Assembly (NCBI RefSeq): GCF_001552215.1
Contig: NZ_BCQT01000014.1
Location: 124,001-188,000, forward strand
Origin: Actinomadura macra NBRC 14102
GTDB taxonomy: Bacteria; Actinomycetota; Actinomycetes; Streptosporangiales; Streptosporangiaceae
DNA length: 64,000 bases
Direction: 5' to 3'
Position numbers and translations under genes: made by a program. Shown one piece after another: positions 38,321 to 48,036 of the stretch (position 1 is its first letter; the number at the start of each line of letters is the position of its first letter). The notes under the pieces are model-generated. The model had not been told where the DNA came from. It did no database searches and saw only the letters and a list, made by a program, of their open reading frames with translations.

Positions 38321-39748
38321 ATGAGCCGACTGCGCAACTTCATCGGCGGCGAACACACGGACGCGAAGGGCGGGCGGACCCTGGAGGTGGTCGATCCCAG
38401 CACCGGCGAGGCGTACGCGGAGGTGCCCGTGTCCGGGCCTGAGGACGTCGACGCCGCGTTCCGGGCGGCGGCGGGTGCTTTCCCCGGGTGGCGGGACGCG
38501 ACGCCGGGGGAGCGGAGCCTGGCCATGCTGCGGTTCGCGGACGCGGTGGAGGCACGTGCGGGGGACCTCGTCGAGGCGGAGAGCCGGGACACCGGCAAGC
38601 CCCTTCAGCTGACCCTGGACGAGGAGGTGCCGCCGATGGTGGACAACCTCCGGTTCTTCGCGGGCGCCTCTCGGGTGCTGGAGGGACGGGCGTCGGGCGA
38701 GTACATGGCGGACCACACGTCCTCGATCCGGCGCGAGCCGATCGGGGTGTGCGCCCAGGTGACGCCCTGGAACTACCCGATGATGATGGCTGTCTGGAAG
38801 ATCGGGCCCGCACTGGCCGCGGGCAACACGGTCGTGCTCAAGCCGTCCGAGACGACGCCCGCGACCACGCTGATGCTGGCCGAGATCGCGGCGGAGTTCC
38901 TGCCGCCGGGGGTGTTCAACGTCGTGTGCGGTGACCGGGACACCGGTCGAGCGCTCGTCGACCATCCGACGCCGCAGATGGTGTCGATCACCGGCAGCGT
39001 GCGCGCGGGGATGGAGGTCGCCGCGGCCGCGGCCAAGGACCTCAAGCGGGTGCACCTGGAGCTGGGCGGCAAGGCGCCCGTCGTCGTCTTCGATGACGCG
39101 GACGTGGAGTCGGCGGCGGCGGGCATAGCCGAGGCCGGGTACTTCAACGCCGGACAGGACTGCACGGCGGCCACGCGGGTCCTGGTCGCCGACCGGCTGC
39201 ACGACGATTTCGCCACGGCGCTCACCGAGGCCGCCAAGGCGACGGCGGTCGGGCCCCCGAGTGACACGGAGGCGTACTACGGCCCGGTGAACAACGCGGG
39301 GCAGCTTGAGCGCGTCCAAGGGTTCCTCGATCGGATCCCCGAGCACGCGCGGGTCCTGACCGGGGGCAAGCGGGTCGGGGAGCGCGGGTACTTCTTCGCC
39401 CCGACGGTCGTCGGCGGGCTTCGCCAGGACGACGAGATGGTGCAGAACGAGGTGTTCGGCCCCGTCATCACCGTGCAGAGCTTCTCGGACGAGCGGCAGG
39501 CCGTCGAGTGGGCGAACGGTGTGAAGTACGGTCTGGCAGCGAGTGTCTGGACGCGCGACCACGGACGGGCCATGCGGATGACCAGGGCTCTGGATTTCGG
39601 TGCGGTGTGGGTGAACACCCATATCCCCCTGGTGTCGGAGATGCCGCACGGTGGCTTCAAGCATTCCGGCTACGGCAAGGACATGTCGATGTACGGAATC
39701 GAGGACTACACGCGCGTCAAGCACGTGATGCACTACATCGGCGGCTGA
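38321..39748 (+). CDS. patD: Gamma-aminobutyraldehyde dehydrogenase
   Basis: A 475-residue NAD-dependent aldehyde dehydrogenase. The catalytic Cys is in [10 protein letters not shown] (~281) and the general-base Glu in [12 protein letters not shown] (~247); [20 protein letters not shown] and [11 protein letters not shown] are typical. The strongest resemblance is to 4-aminobutyraldehyde dehydrogenases that make GABA from putrescine-derived aldehyde. It lies 31 nt upstream of a polyamine ABC transporter and opposite an Lrp gene, which supports the substrate. Betaine-aldehyde-type activity is the alternative. Confidence 0.85.
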   Translation: MSRLRNFIGGEHTDAKGGRTLEVVDPSTGEAYAEVPVSGPEDVDAAFRAAAGAFPGWRDATPGERSLAMLRFADAVEARAGDLVEAESRDTGKPLQLTLDEEVPPMVDNLRFFAGASRVLEGRASGEYMADHTSSIRREPIGVCAQVTPWNYPMMMAVWKIGPALAAGNTVVLKPSETTPATTLMLAEIAAEFLPPGVFNVVCGDRDTGRALVDHPTPQMVSITGSVRAGMEVAAAAAKDLKRVHLELGGKAPVVVFDDADVESAAAGIAEAGYFNAGQDCTAATRVLVADRLHDDFATALTEAAKATAVGPPSDTEAYYGPVNNAGQLERVQGFLDRIPEHARVLTGGKRVGERGYFFAPTVVGGLRQDDEMVQNEVFGPVITVQSFSDERQAVEWANGVKYGLAASVWTRDHGRAMRMTRALDFGAVWVNTHIPLVSEMPHGGFKHSGYGKDMSMYGIEDYTRVKHVMHYIGG

Positions 39749-39779
39749 CCGCCCCGACCCTGTGAAGGAACCCCCGGCC

Positions 39780-40934
39780 ATGACCGAGACCAAGTCCGCC
39801 CCGGCACGCGAGGAGCCGGATCACGCGGTTCCCGCCATCGAGCTCGCGGGTGTGGAGAAGGCGTACCACGCCTATGGCGAGACGATCGCGGCGGTCCGCG
39901 GTCTCGACCTGACCATCGCGCAGGGGGAGTTCTTCTCCCTTCTGGGGCCGTCCGGCTGCGGCAAGACCACGACCATGCGGATGATCGGCGGGTTCGAGGA
40001 GCCGAGCGTCGGCGAGGTCTACCTGCATGGGCGCAACGTCACAGGTGTGCCCGCAAACCGGCGTGACGTGAACATGATGTTCCAGTCGTACGCGCTGTTC
40101 CCGCACATGAACGTTTTCGAGAATGTCGCGTTCGGTCTGCGCCGGCGCGGCGTCCCGAGAGGCGAGATCAAGGCGCGGGTGGGCGAGATGCTGGACATCG
40201 TCGATCTGGCCGGACGGGAGCGGAGCCGTCCGGCTGAGCTGTCCGGCGGGCAGCAGCAGCGGGTGGCGCTGGCGCGCGCCCTGGTCAACCGGCCGCGCGC
40301 CCTGCTGCTGGACGAGCCGTTGGGCGCGCTCGACCTGAAGCTCCGCCAGGCCATGCAGGTCGAGCTGAAGCACATCCAGCGGGAGGTCGGCATCACGTTC
40401 CTGTACGTGACACACGATCAGGGTGAGGCGCTCACCATGTCCGACCGCATCGCGGTCATGAACGACGGGCTGATCGAACAGCTGGGGACGCCCAGGGAGA
40501 TCTACGAGCATCCGGCGACGCGGTTCGTGGCCGGGTTCATCGGGACGTCCAACCTGCTGGGCGGCGAGGTCGCGGGGGTCGACTCGACGACCGCGGTGAT
40601 CTCCTATGGCCGGGACGGGCGGATCGAGGTGCCGGTGCGGGACGGTGTGGAGGTCGCGGCGGGGGAGCGGTTGGAGTTGACCGTCCGGCCGGAGAAGATC
40701 GGCATCGGCCGGGGCAGGCCGGTGGACGGGCTGTGCGGTGTCCGGGGCACGGTGACCGAGGTGGTCTACCGCGGGACGTCGACCAGCTACAACGTGACGA
40801 CGTCCGCGGGCGCCGACGTTGTGGTGTTCTCGCAGAACACCACCTCTGCTGACGACATCGCCGCCCGAGGGGACGATGTGTGGCTGTCGTGGGATCCGCG
40901 CCACTCGTACGCACTGGGGGCATCCAGTGAGTGA
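39780..40934 (+). CDS. potA: Spermidine/putrescine ABC transporter ATPase
   Basis: A 384-residue importer ATPase: Walker A GPSGCGKTTTMRM (~57), signature LSGGQQQRVALARAL, Walker B ALLLDEPLGALD, H-loop FLYVTHDQ, and a C-terminal TOBE domain (RPEKIGIGRG, VTEVVYRGTSTSYNV). GAAGGA precedes the ATG. Its last 8 nt overlap the start of the binding-protein gene. It belongs to the PotA/opine/polyamine branch by the sequence of the TOBE domain and its neighbours. Confidence 0.93.
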   Translation: MTETKSAPAREEPDHAVPAIELAGVEKAYHAYGETIAAVRGLDLTIAQGEFFSLLGPSGCGKTTTMRMIGGFEEPSVGEVYLHGRNVTGVPANRRDVNMMFQSYALFPHMNVFENVAFGLRRRGVPRGEIKARVGEMLDIVDLAGRERSRPAELSGGQQQRVALARALVNRPRALLLDEPLGALDLKLRQAMQVELKHIQREVGITFLYVTHDQGEALTMSDRIAVMNDGLIEQLGTPREIYEHPATRFVAGFIGTSNLLGGEVAGVDSTTAVISYGRDGRIEVPVRDGVEVAAGERLELTVRPEKIGIGRGRPVDGLCGVRGTVTEVVYRGTSTSYNVTTSAGADVVVFSQNTTSADDIAARGDDVWLSWDPRHSYALGASSE

Positions 40935-42162
40935 CATCGACCCCGCTTTCCGGCGCGGACTTACTCGGCCGCGTATGGCACGCTCCACTGTTTCGCGTCG
41001 GCGTGCCGTCCAACTGCTGGGCGCAGGGTTCGCCCTAGCGGCGTGTGGTGTGGAGGGGCGAGGCGCCAAGGGGCAGGTCAGTCAGAGCGACGTCCAGGAG
41101 TATTGGTCGGGCAGGGCCAGGACCGGGAAGTTGAGCTGGGCGAACTGGCCTGGCTACATGCAGGACGACCACGAGACCATCAAGGCGTTCGAGAAAGCCA
41201 CCGGCATCAAGGTGACCTACAAGGAGGTCATCCAAGAGACGGGGCCGTGGTTCGGCAAGATCCAGGCACCGCTGGCGGCCGGGCAGTCGATCGGCTTCGA
41301 CCTGATGGTCATGACGAACGGGATCCAGCTGGAGAAGTGCCGGCAGCTCGGCTACCTGGCACCGCTCGACCCGTCACGGCTGGGGAACTTCGCCGCGAAC
41401 GCCGGTCCGGGCTTCAAGAACCCGTCCTACGACCCGGGCAACGCGTTCACGGTGCCCTACCAGTCGGGCATCACCGGGATTGCCTACAACACCAAGTACA
41501 TCAAGGACGAGATCACCAGCATCGCCCAATTGTTCGACGCCCGGTACAAGGGCAGGGTCGGCATGATGGGAGACTCGCAGGAGCTCGGTAGTTTCGGAAT
41601 GCTCCTGCTGGGTGTCGACCCGGAGAAGTCGACACTGGCCGACTGGGAGAGGGCCGCCGCCAAGCTCCGCGAGCAACGCGACCGGGGGATCGTTCGCAAG
41701 TACTACAGGCAGGACTACGTCGACGCGGTCAGCAAGGGCGACGTGTGGCTCAGCATGGCGTGGTCGGGTGACGTCTACAGTCTCACCAGCCCGGACGTGC
41801 GGTTCGTGGTGCCCGAGGAAGGCGGCACGCTCTGGACGGACAACATGTGCATCCCGAAGACCGCCGAGAACCCCGTGGACGCGCTGACCCTGATGGACTG
41901 GCTCTACGTCCCGGCGAACAACGCACCGTTGACCGAGTTCGTCAACTACATCACGCCGGTCCCGGCGACGAAACAGATCATCGCGGCGGACGCGGCGAAG
42001 GCCACCGGTGACGACAGGAAGGACCTGACCAGGCTGAGCACCAGCCCGCTGGTGTTCCCGTCCGAGACGGACCTGGCCCGGTTGCGGCGCTATCGGCGGC
42101 TCACCCAGGCGGAGGAGACCCAGTACCAGAAGGTCTTTGAACCCATCGCCAAGGGTTCGTGA
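40927..42162 (+). CDS. potD: Polyamine-binding lipoprotein
   Basis: A 411-residue extracytoplasmic receptor. A Tat-like signal (SRRRAVQLLGAGFALAACG) with a lipobox Cys near 41 anchors it to the membrane. The mature protein has the PotD-type fold: KLSWANWPGYMQDD, GFDLMVMTNGIQLEKCRQLG, VPYQSGITGIAYNTKYI, SMAWSGDVYSL and a C-terminal IIAADAAKATG. GTG 40927 overlaps the potA stop by 8 nt; ATG 40975 would also keep the whole signal. Binds putrescine or spermidine by family and context; the precise ligand is not proven. Confidence 0.9.
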   Translation: MSDIDPAFRRGLTRPRMARSTVSRRRAVQLLGAGFALAACGVEGRGAKGQVSQSDVQEYWSGRARTGKLSWANWPGYMQDDHETIKAFEKATGIKVTYKEVIQETGPWFGKIQAPLAAGQSIGFDLMVMTNGIQLEKCRQLGYLAPLDPSRLGNFAANAGPGFKNPSYDPGNAFTVPYQSGITGIAYNTKYIKDEITSIAQLFDARYKGRVGMMGDSQELGSFGMLLLGVDPEKSTLADWERAAAKLREQRDRGIVRKYYRQDYVDAVSKGDVWLSMAWSGDVYSLTSPDVRFVVPEEGGTLWTDNMCIPKTAENPVDALTLMDWLYVPANNAPLTEFVNYITPVPATKQIIAADAAKATGDDRKDLTRLSTSPLVFPSETDLARLRRYRRLTQAEETQYQKVFEPIAKGS

Positions 42163-43022
42163 TGGCCAGGCGGGGGAGGCTCGCGCCCTATCTGATGGTT
42201 CTGCCAGGCGGGTTGTGGCTGACGGCCTTCTTCGCCGTTCCGCTGGTGCTGATGGTGTCGCTGTCATTGCAGACCGGAAATCTCGTCGACGGGTTCCGGC
42301 AGACGGTCCATTGGCAGAACTACAGCGAGAGCCTCGACACCTACGGCTATCTGTTCGTCCGGTCGCTCTGGTACGGGCTGCTGGCGACGGTCGCGTGTCT
42401 GGCACTGGCCTACCCGGCGGCGTACTGGATCGCGTTCCGGGGCGCCCGCAACAAGACGACGTACCTGTTCCTCCTGCTGCTGCCGTACTTCGTGTCGTTC
42501 GTGCTCAGGACGGTCTCGTGGAAGCTCGTCCTGACCGACAACGGGCCGATCCTCGGGCCGCTGCGCGACCACGGGATCCTGCCGCCGGGTTTCCACGTCC
42601 TGGACACCGGGTTCGCGGTCGTGTCCGGGCTGGCCTACAACTTCCTGCCCTTCATGGTGCTGCCGATCTACGTGGCGCTGGAGCGGATCGACCAGCGGCT
42701 GGTGGAGGCCGCCTACGACCTCTACGCGAGCCGCGCGCAGGCGTTCGGGCGGGTGATCCTGCCGTTGTCGTTGCCGGGTGTCTTCGCCGGTGTGATCATG
42801 ACGTTCGCGCCGATGTCGGCGGACTACGTCAACGCCGAGGTGCTCGGTGGCCCCGGCAACACCATGATCGGCAACGTGATCCAGTCGGAGTACTTCGACA
42901 ACGGCGCCTACCCGGTCGCGTCCGCGCTGTCGTTCGTGCTGATGGCGATCCTGCTGCTCGGCATCTTCGCCTACGCGCGGGCCCTCGGCGCCCGGGACGT
43001 GCTGGGCGTGGCGGGACGATGA
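42162..43022 (+). CDS. potB: Polyamine ABC transporter permease PotB-type
   Basis: A 286-residue permease with six spans (YLMVLPGGLWLTAFFAVPLV first) and the EAA loop (EAAYDLYASRAQAFGRVILP). ATG 42162 shares its A with the potD stop; a GTG at 42159 is also possible. AAGGG lies just upstream. It forms the membrane channel with the next gene's product. The length is typical. Confidence 0.92.
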   Translation: MARRGRLAPYLMVLPGGLWLTAFFAVPLVLMVSLSLQTGNLVDGFRQTVHWQNYSESLDTYGYLFVRSLWYGLLATVACLALAYPAAYWIAFRGARNKTTYLFLLLLPYFVSFVLRTVSWKLVLTDNGPILGPLRDHGILPPGFHVLDTGFAVVSGLAYNFLPFMVLPIYVALERIDQRLVEAAYDLYASRAQAFGRVILPLSLPGVFAGVIMTFAPMSADYVNAEVLGGPGNTMIGNVIQSEYFDNGAYPVASALSFVLMAILLLGIFAYARALGARDVLGVAGR

Positions 43023-43846
43023 CGACCCGTACGCGTACCCCGGCGCGCCGCCCTGTCCGGCGGCTCCGGACTCGACGGTTCTCCGGCCTGCACGTCTACA
43101 CCCTGTTGCTGATCGCGTGGCTGCTGCTGCCGGTCGCGATCATGATCATGTTCGGGTTCAACGACACCCACGGCAAGCAGAACTTCCGGTGGGAGGGCTT
43201 CACGCTCACGTGGTACGCCCACCTGCTCGACAAGAACGATCTCACCACCGCCGTCGTCAACTCGCTGACGATCGCGCTGCTCAGCACGTGCGTCACCACC
43301 GTCATCGGGACGTTCGCCGGGCTCGCGCTCGGCCGGTACCGGTTCCGCGGCCGGGGCACGACGAGCCTCCTGCTGTTCATGGTGATCTCCTGCCCGGAGA
43401 TCGTGATGGGCGCCTCGCTGCTGTCGATGTTCGTCACGTTCAACCTGCCGCGCGGCTACCTGACGATCCTGGCCTCGCACGTGATGTTCTCGATCGCGTT
43501 CGTGGCCGTGACCGTCCGCGCCCGCGTGGTGGGCCTCGATCCGGCCGTGGAGGAGGCCGCGCGGGACCTCGGCGCCGGGCCGTGGACACGGTTCCGGCTG
43601 GTCACGCTACCGATGATCATGCCGGGGGTGGTGGCGGGGGCGCTGCTGGCGTTCGTGCTGTCCATCGACGACTTCGTCATCACCGACTTCACCGGCGGCG
43701 CGACGGTGACGTTCCCGCTGTGGATCTACGGTTCGACACGGACGGGTATGCCACCGCAGGTCAACGTGATGGGCACCCTCATCTTCGCCGTCGGCGCGCT
43801 GGTCGCCGCGGTGGCGGCGCGGCGCACCGCCCGCGCGTCCGGCTGA
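43019..43846 (+). CDS. potC: Polyamine ABC transporter permease PotC-type
   Basis: A 275-residue permease with six spans (YTLLLIAWLLLPVAIMIMFG first) and EAA loop EEAARDLGAGPWTRFRLVTLP. An Arg-rich N-terminus (RTPARRPVRRLRTRR) precedes the first span. Its ATG overlaps the potB stop by 4 nt. It closes the potABCD-like operon headed by the aldehyde dehydrogenase. Confidence 0.92.
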   Translation: MTTRTRTPARRPVRRLRTRRFSGLHVYTLLLIAWLLLPVAIMIMFGFNDTHGKQNFRWEGFTLTWYAHLLDKNDLTTAVVNSLTIALLSTCVTTVIGTFAGLALGRYRFRGRGTTSLLLFMVISCPEIVMGASLLSMFVTFNLPRGYLTILASHVMFSIAFVAVTVRARVVGLDPAVEEAARDLGAGPWTRFRLVTLPMIMPGVVAGALLAFVLSIDDFVITDFTGGATVTFPLWIYGSTRTGMPPQVNVMGTLIFAVGALVAAVAARRTARASG

Positions 43847-43884
43847 GGCGCCGCGAGCGGTGGACGCGCCGCGCGGACGCTCGT

Positions 43885-45084
43885 TCAGTCGAGTGCCTGG
43901 TAGACGGACGTCCAGAAGTCGGCGTAGAGGTGGGAGGCGTTCGGCGGCATCGGTCGCTGCGTCAACAGGATCGCGATCAGGTCCTCGGCCGGGTCGTTCG
44001 CCCAGGACGTGCCGAAGCCGCCGTCCCAGCCGTAGCGGCCTGGGGTGGCGTACAGCTCGTCGCGGCGCAGGACGACCGACACGCCGAAGCCCCAGCCGCG
44101 GGCCGTACCGAGGGCGGCGGCGTGCTGCCCGGCCGCCAGCTGGTCGGTGGTCATCAATTCGACCGCCGGACGCGACAGCAGGCGCACGCCGTCGTGCGTG
44201 CCGCCACCGGCCAGCATCCGGGCGAACGCGAGGTAGTCACCGGCGGTGGAGACCAGCCCCGCCGCGCCGTCGGGGAGTGCGGGCGGACGGCTCCAGGCGC
44301 CGTCGACGCCGTCGGCGAGGGTGAGCGCGCCGTCCTGGTCTTCGAACGAGCAGGCGTCGGCGAGGCGGTCGCGGTCGGCGGCGGGGACGTGGAAGCCGGT
44401 GTCCCGCATGCCCAGCGGCTCGAACACGCGCTCACGCAGGAACACCTCCAACGGACGGCTGGTGGCGCGTTCTAGGAGGATGCCGAGGATCGTCGATCCC
44501 GTGGTGTACAGCCAGCGTTCCCCAGGCTGATGCAGGAGCGGAAGGGTCCCGACGTTACGGAGCCACTCGTCCGCTGTGTGGGGCGCGTCCGGACGCGGAG
44601 GTCCGAAGCCCATGAGATCCATCTCGCGCACAGCATCGTCGAACGAAGTGCCGAACGTGGAACCGTCCAGGGCAATGCCCAGGCCGCAGCGGAAGTCGAG
44701 CAGGTCCCGGACGATGATGGGGCGTACGGCGGGCACGGTGTCGTCCAGGGGGGCGTCTGGGCGACGCAGGACGCGGCGACCGGACAGCTCAGGGAGGAGA
44801 CCGTCCACCGGGTCGTCCAGCCGCAGGATGCACTCCTCGACGAGCATCAGCGCCGCCGCGGCGACGACGGGCTTGGTCATCGAGGTGATCCGGAAAATGG
44901 TGTCCGGACGCATCGGGGTGCCCGTTCCGATCGAAGCACTGCCGATCGAAGCGCTGCCGAGCGCCTCAAGATGCGTTTCGCCGTGCCGGGCCACGAGCGT
45001 GACGACGCCCGGCACCGCGCCCCGTTCGATGTGGCCCGTCATCGTCTCGCGTATCCGGCCGAGCCGCGTTTTGGAGAAGGTCAT
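43885..45084 (-). CDS. Serine hydrolase, beta-lactamase family (class C-like)
   Basis: A 399-residue cytoplasmic-looking hydrolase with no signal peptide. The nucleophile motif is SMTK (ITSMTKPVVAAAALML), the Tyr motif YTTGS and the third motif GWDGGFG, in the order of esterase EstB/D-Ala carboxypeptidase-like proteins. A short SIGSASIG duplication lies near residue 45. It may be an esterase or peptidase; the substrate is unknown. GGGAGGG precedes ATG 45084. It runs convergently into potC with a 38-bp gap. Confidence 0.88.
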   Translation of the reverse strand: MTFSKTRLGRIRETMTGHIERGAVPGVVTLVARHGETHLEALGSASIGSASIGTGTPMRPDTIFRITSMTKPVVAAAALMLVEECILRLDDPVDGLLPELSGRRVLRRPDAPLDDTVPAVRPIIVRDLLDFRCGLGIALDGSTFGTSFDDAVREMDLMGFGPPRPDAPHTADEWLRNVGTLPLLHQPGERWLYTTGSTILGILLERATSRPLEVFLRERVFEPLGMRDTGFHVPAADRDRLADACSFEDQDGALTLADGVDGAWSRPPALPDGAAGLVSTAGDYLAFARMLAGGGTHDGVRLLSRPAVELMTTDQLAAGQHAAALGTARGWGFGVSVVLRRDELYATPGRYGWDGGFGTSWANDPAEDLIAILLTQRPMPPNASHLYADFWTSVYQALD

Positions 45085-45149
45085 GGTCCCCGCTCCCTCC
45101 CTGGTCTGTGCTGAAGTTGACCTGGCGGAGCGGCGGAACTCACCGGAGA

Positions 45150-45668
45150 TCAGTCGGGGGACTCGTCGATCGTGCCGAAGATGACCGACGAGACCTCCAG
45201 GTAGAGCTGCTCCGGATACGGCATGAAGCCGACGTTGCGGAGTGCCTGCTTCTGGCCCGCCGACTCCATGACGAACTCCCCGTACCCGAGCATCCGCCCG
45301 GCGACGGAGCGTTCGAGGGCGATGTCGGTGACCTTCGCCAGCGGCATCATCGCGACGTTGCGGTTGAGGATGCCGCTGATCAGCATCACCCGGTGCTCGG
45401 TGACCAGGAAGAACTCGATCGACCAGGCGAGGACCTTCCAGACCAGGTAGCCGAGCGCGATGAGCCACAGCCACCAGACCCAGAAGGAGCCGGAGACGGC
45501 GTTGGCGGCACCGCACGCGATGAGCCCCGCCACCACGATCCCCACGGGCATGATCAGCACGGCCGGGTGCCGGCGCACCGCGATGACCCGTCCCTCGTAG
45601 GACATCAGATACTTGTCGACGGTCCGCGACGAGTTGTCGCGGTGCACCATCATGTCCTGCAGATTCAC
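45150..45668 (-). CDS. Membrane PH-domain protein
   Basis: A 172-residue protein with two adjacent membrane spans (AVLIMPVGIVVAGLIACGAA, FWVWWLWLIALGYLVWKVL) followed by a bacterial PH-like domain (EFFLVTEHRVMLISGILNRN, then VAMMPLAKVTDIALERS). This is the bPH_2/YdbT-like plan. Role unknown. GTG 45668 has GAGGA 7 nt upstream. Same strand as the serine hydrolase, 65 nt upstream of it. Confidence 0.8.
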   Translation of the reverse strand: MNLQDMMVHRDNSSRTVDKYLMSYEGRVIAVRRHPAVLIMPVGIVVAGLIACGAANAVSGSFWVWWLWLIALGYLVWKVLAWSIEFFLVTEHRVMLISGILNRNVAMMPLAKVTDIALERSVAGRMLGYGEFVMESAGQKQALRNVGFMPYPEQLYLEVSSVIFGTIDESPD

Positions 45669-45864
45669 GGTGGCGTCCTCGTCATGATCTGGTTGCCTCA
45701 ACCGTAGCCGACCGGACGTCGCCGCTGCAGGGCCCGTACGGTAAGGGCGGGCGAGCTTTTGCGGCCTTGTGCGCGCGAGATCGGCGGCTGATGATGGTCG
45801 GCATGGACGGCGTGCGAGAGCCTGCGGATGGGCCGGGGAGCCTCCGAGGCGGCAGGGGGCGCCT

Positions 45865-46548
45865 GTGGCGGGTGTGACGGGGCGGCCCATCTGGCGCCTG
45901 CTGCTGCGGGGTCTCGGGGTGTACCTGCCAGGTTGGGAGACTCCCGCCGGTGCCCGGAAGGTACCGGGCGGAGGCCCGGCGACCGGTCCTGGAAGCGGGC
46001 CGGGGGAAGCGGGCGATGGCGCGGCGGCCAGGCCCGGCGACGCGGGTCAAGGGTCCACGGGTCCGGCGCAGCCGTACGGCGGTCAGACGCAGGTGTTCGA
46101 CGGTTGGACCCAAGGGTTCGGGCCGCCCGCCTTCCTGAACGGCGAGGCGGGTTTCGGTCTCCAACTGCCCGAGCGGCGCAGGGGCCTTGAACCCGACCGT
46201 GAGATCTACGTCCGGGGACGTGAGAACCCGAGCTTCGGCATCGTCGTCGCGGGTCCCTCGGCGGCGATCGGTACCCGGGTCGTGGACGCGGTGGCGCTGA
46301 TGAGGTTCGCGCGCCGGCTGACGTTCGAGGAGCTCTTCGACACCGCTGACGCCGACTCCGTGCCGTACGCGGTCCGCGGCGCGCGCGCGGTGGAGAACGT
46401 GGTCTTCCTCGACCGCGCGGCTGGGCTCGGGTTGTGCGCCGAGGTGGAACCGATGACGCGCTTCGTCCGGTGCCCGGTGTACGTGCGCATCGGCAGCCCT
46501 GCGGAGCGGACCGTCCAGGCGTACGAGACAGCGGTCGAAAGCCTCTAA
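45865..46548 (+). CDS. Hypothetical protein with Gly/Pro-rich N-terminal half
   Basis: About 227 residues, not recognised. After a short hydrophobic/aromatic start (GRPIWRLLLRGLGVYLPGWE) comes ~65 residues of Gly/Ala/Pro/Gln-rich linker, then an ordered C-terminal part with FGIVVAGPSAAIGTRVVDAV and CAEVEPMTRFVRCPVYVRIG. GTG 45865 is chosen for the nearby AGGGGGC; GTG 45874 or upstream extension to 45769 are possible. It is convergent with the coiled-coil gene that ends the kinase operon. Codon use is genuine (strong third-position GC). Confidence 0.6.
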   Translation: MAGVTGRPIWRLLLRGLGVYLPGWETPAGARKVPGGGPATGPGSGPGEAGDGAAARPGDAGQGSTGPAQPYGGQTQVFDGWTQGFGPPAFLNGEAGFGLQLPERRRGLEPDREIYVRGRENPSFGIVVAGPSAAIGTRVVDAVALMRFARRLTFEELFDTADADSVPYAVRGARAVENVVFLDRAAGLGLCAEVEPMTRFVRCPVYVRIGSPAERTVQAYETAVESL

Positions 46549-46597
46549 AGCCTCTGAAACGGCCTGTGCGGACGCCCGCTGGTAGGGCCCGCCGAGA

Positions 46598-47875
46598 TCA
46601 GGGTGTCGTCGCCCAGGCGGTGAGGTCCCAAAGCTGATGGGACGGGAGGCGCCGCAGCCGGACGGTCGCGGTGGCCGGGTCCCAGAACACCTCATCGCTC
46701 TCCAGTTCCAGTGACTGCCCGGCCGTCAGCACCGCGCACAGCAGCTCCTCCCGGGTACGGACGGCCATCAGGGGCCCGATCTGCGCGACCGCGCCCGTGC
46801 TCTCGAACAGGGTGCGCAGCAGTGCCTTGAGCGCCGCCTCGTCCTCCGGCGGTCGTGGCGGCTCCACACCGGCCGGCCGTCCCGCCTCGACGCGCGCCAG
46901 CCCGCGCCAGCCGTTGCCGTTGTGCGGCAGGTCGGCGCCGGTCGAGATGAGCAGTGCGCTGAAGGCGCCCGCGAGGTCCTCGGCGGCCTGCCCGCCGAGA
47001 AAGTAGCGGCGCCGGCCGGGGGAGCCCGGCGCGTCGCCGTCCGCCCCCTCCGCCGTACGGAAGCGGACGTCGAGCCGGTTCGCGCGCACGCACCGCTCGT
47101 ACATGTCGGCCAGGATGTCCTGGAGCTGGTCGTCGCGCGTCCAGAGCCGTCCCGTCGCCGTAACGGAGACGCCGTCGCCCGCGGACGTCCGCGGGCTCCC
47201 GGTGAGCGCCGCGGCGACCGTGTCGTCCAGTTCCCCCTCGGTGAACCGCAGCAGCTCGGCGACGACGTCCTCGACGTCCTCCAGGGTCCGGGTGAGTGCC
47301 CGCTGCAACTCCAGGATCTCCGCGCCGCCGCGCTCCAGGTCGGCCAGGCGCCCGAGGGCGGTGTCGACCTTCCCCTGGACCGTCTCGACCTTTCCCTCCA
47401 CCGTGTCGACCTTGCCCTTGACGGTGTCGACCTGCCCCTTGACGGTGTCGACCTTCCCTTCGACGGAGCTGGCGTCGATCCCGGTCGCCGCGCGGACGGA
47501 GGTCTCCACCTCGGTCAGCTTGCGGCGCAGCGCCGCGAGGGTGATCCGCTGCTGTTCGAGCTCGTGCAGACGTGCGGCCTGCGTCCGCAGGTACTCGTCG
47601 GCGTTGTGGACGATCCCGGCCAGTTCCTCGACCTGCCCGGTGTTGTGCCGGAGCCGGGTGTCGAGGGCGGGCAGCACGTCCTGCTTGACCCGCGCGAGCT
47701 CGGCGGTGAGCTGTTCGCCGACGGTGACCAGTACGTTGTTCTGCTTGGTGACCTGCTCGTTCAGCTCCTCGATCCGGCGGGTGAACGCGTCCGACTGATC
47801 CCTGCTGCGCTTGCTGGCATAGAGCTCCAGTGCCCCGACCACGACGCACATCACCACCAGGACGACCGTCGTCAT
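46598..47875 (-). CDS. Membrane-anchored coiled-coil protein with KVDTVKG repeats
   Basis: A 425-residue protein with an N-terminal transmembrane helix (VVLVVMCVVVGALELYA), then ~200 residues of coiled coil including five 7-residue units (VEGKVDTVKGQVDTVKGKVD, continuing TVEGKVETVQGKVD). The C-terminal domain (~240-425) is folded but unrecognised. GAGGAG lies 4 nt before ATG 47875. It follows glnH on the same strand after ~200 nt, so it may be the last gene of the kinase operon or have its own promoter. Confidence 0.75.
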   Translation of the reverse strand: MTTVVLVVMCVVVGALELYASKRSRDQSDAFTRRIEELNEQVTKQNNVLVTVGEQLTAELARVKQDVLPALDTRLRHNTGQVEELAGIVHNADEYLRTQAARLHELEQQRITLAALRRKLTEVETSVRAATGIDASSVEGKVDTVKGQVDTVKGKVDTVEGKVETVQGKVDTALGRLADLERGGAEILELQRALTRTLEDVEDVVAELLRFTEGELDDTVAAALTGSPRTSAGDGVSVTATGRLWTRDDQLQDILADMYERCVRANRLDVRFRTAEGADGDAPGSPGRRRYFLGGQAAEDLAGAFSALLISTGADLPHNGNGWRGLARVEAGRPAGVEPPRPPEDEAALKALLRTLFESTGAVAQIGPLMAVRTREELLCAVLTAGQSLELESDEVFWDPATATVRLRRLPSHQLWDLTAWATTP

Positions 47876-48036
47876 GACACTCCTCGGGCGGCCGATTTTC
47901 ACCGATTCGGGTTTTGATCGCGACCATAACTTACGATCAGGCTCGCCGACCGGCACTTACGTAACCGACTGATCTCAGTGACCGTACGGTTTCAACCGTC
48001 CATCGAATCTCACCCCGTCACCTCGTGGGCGCGGTC

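Noticed and set aside
45669-45864. Coding extension of the PH-domain or hypothetical gene into the gap
   Set aside because: Both frames are open, but the sequences are low-complexity Arg/Pro and lack ribosome sites in the right place.
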